Shown: piece after piece, positions 23,834-32,882 of the stretch | Layout: each line of letters opens with the position of its first letter | Position numbering within the stretch: the first letter of the stretch is position 1 | Assembly (NCBI RefSeq): GCF_006539725.1 | Contig: NZ_BJNO01000018.1 | Coordinates: 1 to 64,000, forward strand | Source of the DNA: Klebsiella terrigena | GTDB lineage: Bacteria; Pseudomonadota; Gammaproteobacteria; Enterobacterales; Enterobacteriaceae | Length of the DNA: 64,000 nucleotides | Direction of reading: 5' to 3' | The notes under the pieces: model-generated | What the model saw: only the letters and a program-made list of their open reading frames with translations | Database searches by the model: none | What the model was told of the DNA's origin: nothing | Made by a program: the position numbers and the translations under genes

Positions 23834-24177
23834 AAATGTGTCCTTCGAATGGAGTTCAATCGCCAGGAATAAACCACTGCGCAGGACCGAGGTTAATAAA
23901 CAGTAACAAACAGGTAAATTATTATAAATTTAGAACCTGAGAATAAAATAGTGATGCAGAGTGCAGCACCTTGAATCTACAAGGTAAAGCGGGTTTTAGC
24001 GGAAAATATTCGCCGGATAATTTTGTGCTTAGCGCTTATTTAGCAACGCGGCGGGAGGCAACCCGAGAGGATATAAAAAATATATGTAGAGTATCGTTTT
24101 TTTATATTCAGAAAATATGCCGCCAAATATAAAAAGACCCGCGCGGGCGCGGGCCACTGAGCTGAATAAAACCCCGG
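23834..24177. other. Promoter region of the monooxygenase operon and lysR 3' region
   Basis: This AT-rich stretch of 344 bases holds the promoter of the operon that begins at 23833. ACCTTG-AATCTA-CAAGGT (23968-23985) is a perfect dyad about 135 bases from the start; TAAATT-N6-AATTTA lies nearer. The lysR terminator is at the right end. Confidence 0.45.
24131..24153 (-). terminator. Terminator after lysR
   Basis: On the minus strand CCCGCGC and GCGCGGG form a stem followed by TCTTTTT. It separates lysR from the monooxygenase operon, so the two are probably transcribed apart. Confidence 0.8.
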
Positions 24178-25107
24178 TCAGGCCACCCTCGCCACCTGCT
24201 CCGGCGGGCTGAGCACCGCGTTGCGGCAATATTCCATAAACAGTTTGGCGGGGTTAGTGGGCTCGCTGCTGCGCAGATGGGCCATCACCAGCGTCGAGTT
24301 GGCCATCTCATCCTGAATTTCGACGCAGCGCACCTGCTGCCCGTCGTAGGTGATATCAGAAACCGGGCGGGTCACCAGAACCGAAAAGCCCAGCCCCTGG
24401 CCGACCATGCAGCGCACCATCTCAATCGACGGCGAGCTGTAGGCCACCTGAGGGTTATAGCCTTTATCTTTGAAAATACTGATGAAATAGTTACGGCTGG
24501 GGACAACGTCCAGCAGCACCATCGGCAGGTGGCTCAGCTCCGACAGCTTGACCGACGCCCGCTGCGCCAGCGGATGATTTGCCGGCAGCAGCGCGTAGGG
24601 CTTTTGCGGCGCGTTCAGGCTCTCGGTCTGAATCGAGACGTCCAGCTCGAGATCGTACATAAACGCCAGGTCAAAGCGACCGCGGTGCAGGCCATGGGCT
24701 ATTTCATGCTGCTCGCCATCGTAAATTTTAATGGTGATATCCGGATAAATGGTCTTAAACCCGGCGATGAGCGACGGCAGGTAGAGCGGCGCCGCGGTCT
24801 CGAAACAGCCGATAGAAACAATCCCCGACACCAGCTCATTATCCGCCCTCGAGTTTTGCTCGAACTGGTACGAGAGGCGGAGCAGCTCCTTCGCTTTCTC
24901 ATAGAAGCGTTGCCCGCTGGAGGTCATGGAAACCCCCTGCGCATGGTGGCGAATAAAAAACTGCTGCTCAAACATATCTTCCAGGGTTTTCACCGCGATG
25001 GAGATAGAGGGCTGCGCGATATGGAGCTGTCGGGAGGCTTCGGCAATGCTCTCCGCTTCGACAACGGCAACAAAGTATTTGAGCTGTTTCAGGGTGAAAT
25101 GGGGCAT
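24178..25107 (-). CDS. LysR-family regulator of the catabolic cluster
   Basis: A 309-residue LysR regulator: winged helix at about 1-60 (FTLKQLKYFVAVVEAESIAEASRQLHIAQPSIS, motif shown in part as LKQLKYFVAVVEAES) and effector domain at about 90-300. It lies between the monooxygenase operon and the divergent aldehyde dehydrogenase-aminotransferase operon, 530 bases from the latter, so it is the likely regulator of both. A dyad TCTGACAA-N9-TTGTCAGA stands in that gap. The inducer is unknown. Its C-terminus has the alanine-rich tail typical of this group. Confidence 0.87.
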   Translation of the reverse strand: MPHFTLKQLKYFVAVVEAESIAEASRQLHIAQPSISIAVKTLEDMFEQQFFIRHHAQGVSMTSSGQRFYEKAKELLRLSYQFEQNSRADNELVSGIVSIGCFETAAPLYLPSLIAGFKTIYPDITIKIYDGEQHEIAHGLHRGRFDLAFMYDLELDVSIQTESLNAPQKPYALLPANHPLAQRASVKLSELSHLPMVLLDVVPSRNYFISIFKDKGYNPQVAYSSPSIEMVRCMVGQGLGFSVLVTRPVSDITYDGQQVRCVEIQDEMANSTLVMAHLRSSEPTNPAKLFMEYCRNAVLSPPEQVARVA

Positions 25108-25637
25108 GAGATACCTTATTTTTTGTAGGCAAAGAGATAAGCTGAATAGGATTAAACGATGCTCCCCCTCGGGCGCAACCCCGCCGACAAATAAAGATCA
25201 ACAATCCGACATCGGTCAGATTTTTACAGAAAATTAACATGAAGGCGTAAAGAAAACGGCGACGCCGTCACGGGGCAGCGGCTTTATGGCGGCGGCTAAA
25301 AAAGTCCGGTTATATTTTTTTAGTTCCTTACCGCTCCATCTGACAACATTAAAACTTGTCAGAAACGCCATCACCATCCGGCGCTAAAATCCCACCGAGA
25401 AAATAAAATCCGTTAAATTACAGATCATTAAAATCTCAGATGGCGAATTCCTTTGAGCCACATCACGCAAAGCGTCATCGGCAGGATCCGCGCGCCGGCG
25501 GCTCCCGACCAGGCTAACAAAGTTTTTTATGGAGGTTACCTAGATTTTTAGTCCTTTCTCACTTCTTCCCCCTCCGGCATCATGAATTAACGGCAACAAA
25601 TAAATAACAATTACGCAACACGATAACGGAGAGGCTT
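25108..25637. other. Divergent promoter region lysR / aldehyde dehydrogenase
   Basis: 530 bases without a gene. It must contain both promoters. The main visible structure is the dyad at 25339-25363. AGGAG-type site GGAGAGG precedes the dehydrogenase ATG. Confidence 0.5.
25339..25363. promoter_or_regulatory. 8-bp dyad, candidate operator
   Basis: TCTGACAA (25339-25346), nine bases, then TTGTCAGA (25356-25363): a perfect inverted repeat 275 bases before the dehydrogenase start and 232 before the lysR start. Spacing differs from the LysR T-N11-A core, so the binding protein is open. Confidence 0.4.
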
Positions 25638-27128
25638 ATGACCGACAGAAACTTTTGGCACAGCAGGCTGCAGGCGCAGCGCTTTATCAGCCATGCCATC
25701 GTCGATGGCCAGCCCTACGTCGCCCAAAGCCGCCGCGTTTTCCCGGTTATCAATCCCGCCTCCAACGCGCTGCTCGCCGAGGTCACGGCGCTGCAGGCAG
25801 AAGATATTGCTGTCGCCGTCCAGTCCTCCCGTAAGGCCTTTGACTCAGGCATCTGGTCAGGGATCTCCGCGCAGGAGCGCAAGGCCGTTCTGCTGCGGCT
25901 GTCGGAGCTGATCCTCGCGCATCGTGAAGAGCTGGCGCTGCTGGAGAGCGTCAGCATGGGTAAACCGGTCAACGATGCGCTAAACGTCGACGTTCCCGGC
26001 GCGGCGCACGTTTTCTCGTGGTACGCCGAAAGCGTGGATAAGATTTACGACGAGGTGGCCCCCGCCAGGAAAGGCTCTCTCGCCACCATCACCCGCGAAG
26101 CGATTGGCGTCGTGGCGGCCATCGTGCCGTGGAACTTCCCGCTCGACCTCGCCTCGTGGAAGCTCGGCCCGGCGCTGGCGGCCGGTAATAGCGTGATCCT
26201 TAAACCTTCGGAGAACTCGCCGTTTTCGGCGTTGCGTCTGGCGGAGCTGGCGCTTGAGGCGGGCCTCCCGGCGGGCGTGCTGAACGTCGTCACCGGCCTG
26301 GGGACCGAAGCCGGCAGCGCCTTAGGCCTGCATAACGACGTCGATACCATCACCTTCACCGGCTCTACCGCCGTCGGCAAAGCCTTTATGGCCTACTCCG
26401 CGCAGTCCAATCTGAAGCAGGTCTGGCTGGAGTGCGGCGGCAAAAGCGCCAATATCATCTTCGCCGACTGCAAGGATCTCGATCTGGCCGCCGAAAAAGC
26501 AGCTTTCGGCATCTGCTTCAACCAGGGCGAGGTCTGCTCGGCTAACTCTCGCCTGCTGGTCGAGCGGACGATTTACGCCGAATTTATCGCTAAGCTGCAG
26601 GAGAAAATGCAGGCGTGGGCGCCCTCTCACCCCTTCGAGCCTGCAGCCAAAATGGGCGCCATGGTCAGCGCGGCGCATGCGCAAAAGGTGATAAGCGCCA
26701 TCCGCGCCGCCGAGCGCGCCGGTGCCCGCGTCCTCCTCGGCGGTCATGAGATTGAGATTGACGGCGTCGCCAACTACGTGGAACCGACGCTGATTGAAGC
26801 CGCAGATACCGCCTCCTCCCTGTGGCAGGAGGAGATTTTCGGCCCGGTGCTTGCCGTCATGCCTTTTGACGACGAGCAGCAGGCCATCACCCTGGCCAAT
26901 CAGCACATCTACGCCCTCGCCGCCTCGGTGTGGACCGACGATCTCCACCGCGCCCATCGCGTTGCCGGAATGCTTAACGCCGGGACAGTTTCGGTGAATA
27001 CCGTCGACGCGCTGGACGTCAGCGTGCCGTTTGGCGGCAATAAGCAGTCTGGCTTTGGCCGCGACCTGTCGCTGCACGCCTTTGACAAATTTACCAACCT
27101 CAAAACGACCTGGTTCCAGTTTCGCTAG
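25638..27128 (+). CDS. NAD(P)-dependent aldehyde dehydrogenase (PuuC-like)
   Basis: A 496-residue class of aldehyde dehydrogenase similar to PuuC, which oxidises gamma-glutamyl-aminobutyraldehyde and related aldehydes. Catalytic C300 is in NQGEVCSANS, the general base E265 in LECGGKSAN, N166 in PWNFP, and TFTGSTAVG (239-247) is the cofactor loop. Length is as expected. It precedes a class III aminotransferase gene by 48 bases on the same strand; that enzyme would make the aldehyde that this one oxidises. GGAGAGG precedes the ATG. Confidence 0.88.
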   Translation: MTDRNFWHSRLQAQRFISHAIVDGQPYVAQSRRVFPVINPASNALLAEVTALQAEDIAVAVQSSRKAFDSGIWSGISAQERKAVLLRLSELILAHREELALLESVSMGKPVNDALNVDVPGAAHVFSWYAESVDKIYDEVAPARKGSLATITREAIGVVAAIVPWNFPLDLASWKLGPALAAGNSVILKPSENSPFSALRLAELALEAGLPAGVLNVVTGLGTEAGSALGLHNDVDTITFTGSTAVGKAFMAYSAQSNLKQVWLECGGKSANIIFADCKDLDLAAEKAAFGICFNQGEVCSANSRLLVERTIYAEFIAKLQEKMQAWAPSHPFEPAAKMGAMVSAAHAQKVISAIRAAERAGARVLLGGHEIEIDGVANYVEPTLIEAADTASSLWQEEIFGPVLAVMPFDDEQQAITLANQHIYALAASVWTDDLHRAHRVAGMLNAGTVSVNTVDALDVSVPFGGNKQSGFGRDLSLHAFDKFTNLKTTWFQFR

Positions 27129-27176
27129 CACCCGGCAGCTTTCGCATTTTTAGATTCCGCTTACAGGAGAGAGAAG

Positions 27177-28559
27177 ATGACTACCCCGAATAACCCGCAG
27201 CGCAGCACCCCGGACTACCAGAGCGCCGATGCCGCGCACCATATCCACGCCTTCCTCGACCAGAAGGCGCTGAACGCCGAGGGGCCTCGCGTGATGGTCC
27301 GCGGGGAAGGTCTGTACCTTTGGGATAACGACGGCAACAAATACCTCGACGGCATGTCCGGCCTGTGGTGCACCCAGCTTGGCTACAGCCGCCAGGATCT
27401 GGCGGATGCGGCGGCGGCGCAGTTCGCTAAACTGCCCTATTACAATATGTTCTTCCACACCACCCACCCGACGGTGATCGAGCTCTCCGAGCTGCTGTTC
27501 AGCCTGCTGCCGCCGCACTACAGCCACGCGATTTACACCAACTCGGGTTCTGAATCGAACGAAGTGCTGATCCGCACCGTTCGCCGCTACTGGCAGATCC
27601 TCGACAAGCCGCAGAAGAAGGTGATGATTGGCCGCTGGAACGGCTATCACGGCTCAACCCTCGCCGCCACCGCGCTGGGCGGGATGAAGGCGATGCACAC
27701 CATGGGCGGCATGATCCCCGACGTGGCCCATATCGACGAACCCTACTGGTACATGCACGGCGGCAGCCTGACGCCGCACGAGTTTGGCCTGCGCTGCGCC
27801 GGCCAGCTCGAGGAGAAAATACTCGAGCTGGGCGCGGAAAACGTGGCCGGTTTTATCGCCGAGCCGTTCCAGGGCGCGGGCGGGATGATTTTCCCGCCGG
27901 AAAGCTACTGGCCTGAGATCCAGCGTATTTGCCGGAAGTACGACGTCCTGCTGTGCGCCGATGAGGTCATTGGCGGCTTTGGCCGAACCGGCGAGTGGTT
28001 CGCGCATCAGTACTTCGGCTTCGAGCCGGATACGCTGTCCATCGCCAAAGGGCTGACCTCCGGGTACGTGCCGATGGGCGGCCTGGTGCTGAGCAAGCGC
28101 ATGGCGGAAGTGCTGGTTGAGAAAGGCGGCGTCTTCGCCCACGGTCTGACCTACTCCGGCCACCCCGTTGCCGCCGCGGTGGCGATCGCCAACCTCAAAG
28201 CGCTGCGTGACGAAAACCACGTCACCAACGTGCGCGACAACACCGGCCCGTATCTGCAGAAAACGCTGCGGGAGGTATTCGACAATCACCCGCTGATCGG
28301 CGAAGTTCAGGGTACCGGCCTCGTCGCGGCCCTGCAGTTCGCGGAAGATAAAAGCACCCGCCGCCGCTTCGCCAACGAGAACGAGCTGGCCTGGCGCTGC
28401 CGAACCATCGGTTTTGAGGAGGGAGTCATTATTCGCTCGACCCTGGGGCGGATGATCATGGCGCCGGCGCTGATCGCCGGACGTAGCGAGCTGGATGAGC
28501 TGGTCGAGAAGACCAAACGCGCTATCGACCGTACGGCGAAGGAAGCCGGCCTGCTGTAA
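27177..28559 (+). CDS. Class III aminotransferase (omega-amine/polyamine:pyruvate type)
   Basis: A 460-residue PLP enzyme of the omega-transaminase group (similar in length and motifs to SpuC). The Schiff-base lysine is K291 in LSIAKGLTSGY, D262 lies in LLCADEVIGGFGRTG, and SGSESNE (123-129) binds the phosphate. Such enzymes move the amino group of a terminal amine (putrescine, cadaverine, beta-alanine or a related compound) to pyruvate, giving an aldehyde. It follows the aldehyde dehydrogenase in an operon, so amine to aldehyde to acid is the likely sequence. Exact substrate unknown. AGGAGAGAG precedes the ATG. Confidence 0.87.
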   Translation: MTTPNNPQRSTPDYQSADAAHHIHAFLDQKALNAEGPRVMVRGEGLYLWDNDGNKYLDGMSGLWCTQLGYSRQDLADAAAAQFAKLPYYNMFFHTTHPTVIELSELLFSLLPPHYSHAIYTNSGSESNEVLIRTVRRYWQILDKPQKKVMIGRWNGYHGSTLAATALGGMKAMHTMGGMIPDVAHIDEPYWYMHGGSLTPHEFGLRCAGQLEEKILELGAENVAGFIAEPFQGAGGMIFPPESYWPEIQRICRKYDVLLCADEVIGGFGRTGEWFAHQYFGFEPDTLSIAKGLTSGYVPMGGLVLSKRMAEVLVEKGGVFAHGLTYSGHPVAAAVAIANLKALRDENHVTNVRDNTGPYLQKTLREVFDNHPLIGEVQGTGLVAALQFAEDKSTRRRFANENELAWRCRTIGFEEGVIIRSTLGRMIMAPALIAGRSELDELVEKTKRAIDRTAKEAGLL

Positions 28560-28924
28560 ATTATCCTCTTCCCCCCGCGCCGCCACAGGCGCCGGGGGCC
28601 TGCCCTTCTCTCGATAAATAAAGCGATTAACCCGCAAAAACGCGCGCCCGCTAATTTCCGCACAAACCAACACCCCGTCTGCGGTTTATTTTTAAACTGC
28701 AAATAGCACGTGCTGCTTAGTTTATAATAAGCTTGCTAACTATTATTTCACTCCATCAACCACCTCTGGCGACATTCACTCATTGCCGATCGATCTTCTC
28801 TGCAAGATATAGCGGCACGTATCGCTATTTATGCTGTGCCATGAAATATCGAATCCCCGCCCGGCGCCAAAGAGCGACGACCGGACCCGGCTATCGATAT
28901 CGCCATAATAAAGAGACCCGCAAT
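28560..28924. other. Terminator and long leader before the efflux pair
   Basis: A GC-rich hairpin (about 28571-28601, CCCCC-GCGCC with GGCGC-GGGGG) lies 12 bases past the aminotransferase stop. An efflux promoter follows with a perfect TATAAT at 28723-28728 and an operator-like dyad. The leader between promoter and the emrA-like ATG is about 190 bases long. Confidence 0.55.
28723..28739 (+). promoter_or_regulatory. -10 box overlapped by a SlyA-like operator
   Basis: TATAAT at 28723-28728 is followed by TAAGCTTGCTAA (28728-28739), whose complement TTAGCAAGCTTA matches the SlyA consensus TTAGCAAGCTAA at 11 of 12 bases. A bound SlyA/MarR-type protein would cover the promoter, fitting repression. 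No clear -35 box. Confidence 0.55.
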
Positions 28925-29941
28925 ATGAATATTAAAAAGCTGCGTTTAATGCTGCTGCTCGTCGTACCCGCTCTGGGGCTGGCGGCGGGCGGCTGGTGCT
29001 ATTTTGCCAACGGTCACTACGTTGAAACGGATAATGCCTACGTGAAGGCCGATAAAACCGATATCAGCGCCGAAGTCGCGGGTCGGGTGGTAAAGGTGCT
29101 GGTGAAAGAAAACCAGCACGTGAATAAAGGCGACCTTCTGTTCAGCGTCGATGCCAGGCCCTATCAGCTCGCCGTTGCCGAAGCGGAATCGGATCTCAAT
29201 AGTACGATCATCGATTTGAAAACCATTAAGTCGCAGTATCAAAGCAAGCAGGCCAATATTCAGGTTTCCCAAAGCCAGCACGAGTACGCTCGCCGTGAAG
29301 AGGCGCGCCTGCATCGTCTGAACGGGCCAGGCTACGTCTCGGCCTCCGATCTGGACGGCGCGCATCAGAAAACGCTGCTTATGGCCCTTGAGGTCAACAT
29401 GTTGAAGAAGCAGCTCCAGGAAGTGGCCGACAGCTTTGGCGGGGATATTAATATGCCGCTACAGCAGCACCCGCGTTATAAGAAAGCGCTGGCTGAGCTC
29501 AATACGGCCAAAAATAATCTGCGCCACGTTAATGAATACGCTCCCGCCTCCGGCACCATAACCCGGGTATTACAAACCGGCGAATACGTGCAGGACGGTA
29601 CCACGGCGATGCTTTTGGTCTCCGATGCCAACCTCTATATCGAGGCCAATTTTACCGAGAAAGATCTGACCCATATTCGCAATAACCAGCAGGCGGAGAT
29701 CAGCGTTGATTACGCTCCGGGCGTGACCTGGCACGGCAAGGTCAGCAGCATCAGCCCGGCCACCGGCGCGGAGTATGCGGTAATTCCCGCCGAAAATGCC
29801 ACCGGTAACTGGGTGAAGGTGACCCAGCGTATTCCGGTACGTATTCACCTGCAGACCGATGCCCGGCAGCCGCAGCTGCGGGCGGGCCTGAGCGCCACCA
29901 TTAAAATTGACACCCGGTCTGACGCCGGCCGTGCGTCGTAA
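28925..29941 (+). CDS. EmrA-like membrane fusion protein (HlyD family)
   Basis: A 338-residue periplasmic adaptor for a multidrug pump. One N-terminal membrane span (about 7-25, LRLMLLLVVPALGLAAGGW), a biotinyl-lipoyl-like strand YVKADKTDISAEVAGRV (about 38-54), a coiled-coil alpha hairpin (about 90-175), and a beta-barrel domain (about 190-320). The ATG at 28925 has AAGAGA upstream; the frame is open from 28733 but lacks features there. The next gene encodes the matching transporter, 10 bases on. It should connect the inner-membrane pump to an outer-membrane channel such as TolC. Similar to EmrA but a separate copy. Confidence 0.85.
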   Translation: MNIKKLRLMLLLVVPALGLAAGGWCYFANGHYVETDNAYVKADKTDISAEVAGRVVKVLVKENQHVNKGDLLFSVDARPYQLAVAEAESDLNSTIIDLKTIKSQYQSKQANIQVSQSQHEYARREEARLHRLNGPGYVSASDLDGAHQKTLLMALEVNMLKKQLQEVADSFGGDINMPLQQHPRYKKALAELNTAKNNLRHVNEYAPASGTITRVLQTGEYVQDGTTAMLLVSDANLYIEANFTEKDLTHIRNNQQAEISVDYAPGVTWHGKVSSISPATGAEYAVIPAENATGNWVKVTQRIPVRIHLQTDARQPQLRAGLSATIKIDTRSDAGRAS

Positions 29942-29951
29942 CGAGGTGACT

Positions 29952-31484
29952 ATGTCTGATACCACCCTCGCTCCGCCGCGTAAAAGTAGCGCCGTCGATC
30001 GCCGCCTGCTCATCACCTTCTCGGTGATGCTGGCGACCATCATGCAGGCGCTGGATACCACGATTGCCAACGTTGCCCTGCCGCATATGCAGGGCGCGAT
30101 GGGAGCCACTCAGGATCAAACCTCGTGGGTGCTCACCTCCTATATCGTCGCCGCGGCCATCGCCATGCCGCTGACCGGTTTTATCTCCGCCCGCATCGGC
30201 CGCAAACGTCTGTTCGTTATTTCGGTCATCGGCTTCACCGTCGCCTCGATGCTGTGCGGCGCCGCCCAGTCGCTGAATCAGATTGTGCTCTTTCGCCTGC
30301 TGCAGGGGATTTTTGGCGCCAGCCTGGTGCCGCTCTCGCAATCGGTCATGTTAGACAGCTGGCCGCCGGAGAAACAGGGCTCCGCGATGGCAATGTGGGG
30401 GATGGGGGTTATGGTTGGCCCGATCCTCGGCCCGGCCCTCGGCGGCTGGCTGACCGAATACTACAGCTGGCGCTGGGTGTTCTATATCAATATTCCCTTC
30501 GGCGTCCTCGCGTGGCTGGGCATTAGCACCTTCGTCACCGAAACGCCGATCGATAGCACCCGCCGGTTCGATCTGCTGGGATTCTTTTTCCTCAGCGTTG
30601 CCATCGGCAGCCTGCAGCTCTTCCTCGATCGCGGCGAGTCAAAGGCGTGGTTTGCCAGCGGCGAGATAATCACTGAAGCGGTGCTGGCGGCGCTGACGCT
30701 GTATCTGTTTGTGGTGCATATTTTTACGATTAAAAAACCCTTTATCGACCCGGCGATTTTCCGCGATAAGAACTTTGTCGTCGGCCTGCTGTTCAGTTTT
30801 GTGGTCGGGACGATCCTGCTGGCGACCATGGCGCTGATGCCGCCGCTGCTGCAGGGGCTGATGGGATATCCGGTCATTGATGTCGGCCTGCTGATGACGC
30901 CGCGCGGTTTTGGCACCATGTTCAGCATGATGCTGGTCGGGCGAATGGCGGGCAAAGTCGATATGCGCCACGTCATTACCGTGGGGATCGTCATTATGGC
31001 GGCTTCGCTGTGGATGATGACGCGCTACGCCATGTGGATGAGCCCGTGGGATATCGTCAGCTCCGGCGTGGTGCAGGGCGTGGGGATGGGATTAACCTTC
31101 GTGCCGCTTTCGACGCTGACCTTCTCCACGCTGCAGCCGCAGTATCGCACCGAGGGCACCGCGCTCTATTCTCTAATTCGCAATATCGGCAGCAGCATCG
31201 GTATTTCGGTGGTGACGACCTATCTGGCGCAGCAGTCCCAGCGTAACCACATGTTATTTTCCGGCTTTATTAATCCGTTCAATAAGGCTCTGCAGCACGA
31301 TATGCAAGCGGGCGCTTACAATATTCATCACCTGCCCGGACTCGTGGCCATTAACGGCGAGGTCACGCGCCAGGCGATGGTGCTGGCCTATTATCAGGAC
31401 TTCCGCCTGATGATGTTCCTGTGCTTTATTTTAGTGCCGCTGGTGCTGCTATTTTCAAAACCCGTGAAGCATCCCGCCAAATAA
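29952..31484 (+). CDS. EmrB-like MFS efflux transporter (DHA2 family, 14 TM)
   Basis: A 510-residue drug:proton antiporter. TM1 carries LDTTIANVALPHM (about 35-47), the DHA2 signature; motif A is GFISARIGRKRLF (about 75-87), and motif C GxxxGPxxGG is MVGPILGPALGG (about 155-166). Length and about fourteen spans agree with EmrB. The partner membrane fusion gene precedes it by 10 bases, GAGGTG being its ribosome site. Expected to export hydrophobic toxins or metabolites. It may serve the neighbouring catabolic clusters, but no direct sign. Confidence 0.88.
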   Translation: MSDTTLAPPRKSSAVDRRLLITFSVMLATIMQALDTTIANVALPHMQGAMGATQDQTSWVLTSYIVAAAIAMPLTGFISARIGRKRLFVISVIGFTVASMLCGAAQSLNQIVLFRLLQGIFGASLVPLSQSVMLDSWPPEKQGSAMAMWGMGVMVGPILGPALGGWLTEYYSWRWVFYINIPFGVLAWLGISTFVTETPIDSTRRFDLLGFFFLSVAIGSLQLFLDRGESKAWFASGEIITEAVLAALTLYLFVVHIFTIKKPFIDPAIFRDKNFVVGLLFSFVVGTILLATMALMPPLLQGLMGYPVIDVGLLMTPRGFGTMFSMMLVGRMAGKVDMRHVITVGIVIMAASLWMMTRYAMWMSPWDIVSSGVVQGVGMGLTFVPLSTLTFSTLQPQYRTEGTALYSLIRNIGSSIGISVVTTYLAQQSQRNHMLFSGFINPFNKALQHDMQAGAYNIHHLPGLVAINGEVTRQAMVLAYYQDFRLMMFLCFILVPLVLLFSKPVKHPAK

Positions 31485-31606
31485 AGATCGCGGCGCAGAT
31501 GAAATACAAAAATAAATAAAAAGCGCCTCCTGGCGAGGAGCGGCGGCCTGTACAGTGGCGCGTTATTTTTATTTTCACATGACAATCGTTACCCTGGATA
31601 CCCTGA

Positions 31607-32407
31607 ATGCGCATACCACTCCTGCCCCTTTTGACGCTCTGCATCGGCCTGTTTCCCGGCGCGCTGCTGGCGCAAACGGGACAAGTCAAAACCAATGCCG
31701 AAAAATCGGCTGATGACCCAACCCGGGTCACCACCAGGGTCGGCATCGCCTGGTCCGATAACTATGCAATGGATGACAGCAACCTCGCCTTCTCCGGTTC
31801 GCTGGCCTTGGACCAGGCCCGGAAAATCAACGTGCGGATCAACAGCGATGCTTCCGAATGGCGCGTTGGCGGTTCGTGGCTGTTTCCGATTGGGATCTTT
31901 AACTTCAATTTCGGCAAAAATGAGTACCCCGGCGACGCGTCGCAGACCAACTACTCCATCGGCACCTTTGTGCCGCTGAGCTTCTTTGGTATTGAGCCCG
32001 CAGGCTTCCAGATATTCCCGATGGCCGGCTATAGCTACAACACCGGCGATCGCATGGCCTGCAATGCCGATAAGCATAAGGCCTGCTCGCAGTCCGATTT
32101 TAGCGGCATGCCGTCGCCGGAAAATGGTTTTGAATCAACCAATATCTCCGGCAGCAGCGGCTATCTCGGCGCCTTTGTCCTCAAACCGCTGACGCAGAAT
32201 CTGCGGATGATCGGCTTCCTGGGCGGCTCTTATGGTTCGAAAAGCGACGCGGGCGACAACTATAAAGGCTACTTCGGTGGTCTCGGCCTCGGTTATAACC
32301 TCACCGAACATAACGCGGTGAAGGTGCTGACGTACGTTCAGGATAACAACACCTACCTTGATGAGGCCGATAAGCGCATCCTGCTGGCCTGGCAATACCA
32401 GCTCTGA
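31607..32407 (+). CDS. Putative outer-membrane beta-barrel protein, unknown function
   Basis: A 266-residue secreted protein not assigned to a named family. Signal peptide at about 1-22 (LTLCIGLFPGALLA), then about 244 residues of alternating strands rich in Gly, Tyr, Phe and Asn (FNFNFGKNEYPGD, GYSYNTGD, YFGGLGLGYNL), ending LAWQYQL. This composition resembles small outer-membrane barrels. Two cysteines, C152 and C160, lie in one predicted loop (ACNADKHKACS) and could form an extracellular disulfide. It follows the efflux pair by about 120 bases on the same strand. A weak ribosome site precedes the ATG. Function not inferred. Confidence 0.7.
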   Translation: MRIPLLPLLTLCIGLFPGALLAQTGQVKTNAEKSADDPTRVTTRVGIAWSDNYAMDDSNLAFSGSLALDQARKINVRINSDASEWRVGGSWLFPIGIFNFNFGKNEYPGDASQTNYSIGTFVPLSFFGIEPAGFQIFPMAGYSYNTGDRMACNADKHKACSQSDFSGMPSPENGFESTNISGSSGYLGAFVLKPLTQNLRMIGFLGGSYGSKSDAGDNYKGYFGGLGLGYNLTEHNAVKVLTYVQDNNTYLDEADKRILLAWQYQL

Positions 32408-32503
32408 TATCCCCATCAGCCGGAGGCGGAAGGCGCCTTCGGGATGACATCCCGCTTCTTTAGCGGGTAAACTACGCCTCCAGTACTCCCTCTCAAGTCA
32501 CCC

Positions 32504-32839
32504 ATGCTGAAGAAACTACGCTTTATTGTTCCACTCCTGGCGCTGGCAGCCCTGGTCGTCTGGTGGTTTACGCCACGCTACTCTGAAGAAGACGAAGCCT
32601 ACTATCGCTCGGTTTTCTGCCTCATCGATCATCACGACAGCCGCGCATTCCTTCGCGATATGGAAAGTGTTGTCGAAGGCGGTAATTCGGATTATGCCCT
32701 GCACAAGATCCGCTACATTCCGGCTCTGGGTGAAAAAATGCGGCAAACGTGGCAGCAGCTTAGCCCGGATGAGCAACGCGCGAGCCGCGAAGACCGGCAG
32801 CGCTGCTATCAGCTGATGGGCGAGAAGAAGCAGGATTAA
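32504..32839 (+). CDS. Small membrane-anchored protein, unknown function
   Basis: A 111-residue protein with one N-terminal hydrophobic span (about 6-22, FIVPLLALAALVVWWF) and a charged, likely periplasmic domain of about 85 residues holding two cysteines (SVFCLIDHHD and DRQRCYQL). No family recognised. It follows the barrel gene by 96 bases, with a small CCCGCT/AGCGGG hairpin between them (32451-32467). A nine-pair hairpin after the gene may terminate it. The high content of Arg, Gln and Glu is unremarkable. Its role is unknown. Confidence 0.7.
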   Translation: MLKKLRFIVPLLALAALVVWWFTPRYSEEDEAYYRSVFCLIDHHDSRAFLRDMESVVEGGNSDYALHKIRYIPALGEKMRQTWQQLSPDEQRASREDRQRCYQLMGEKKQD

Positions 32840-32882
32840 GCCAGCCGCAAGCTGACCATGGCGTACGCCTTTTGGCCCGCAG

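Noticed and set aside
28733-28924. Upstream extension of the emrA-like frame by 64 codons
   Set aside because: It begins inside the putative operator, lacks a ribosome site and would place extra residues before the membrane anchor.
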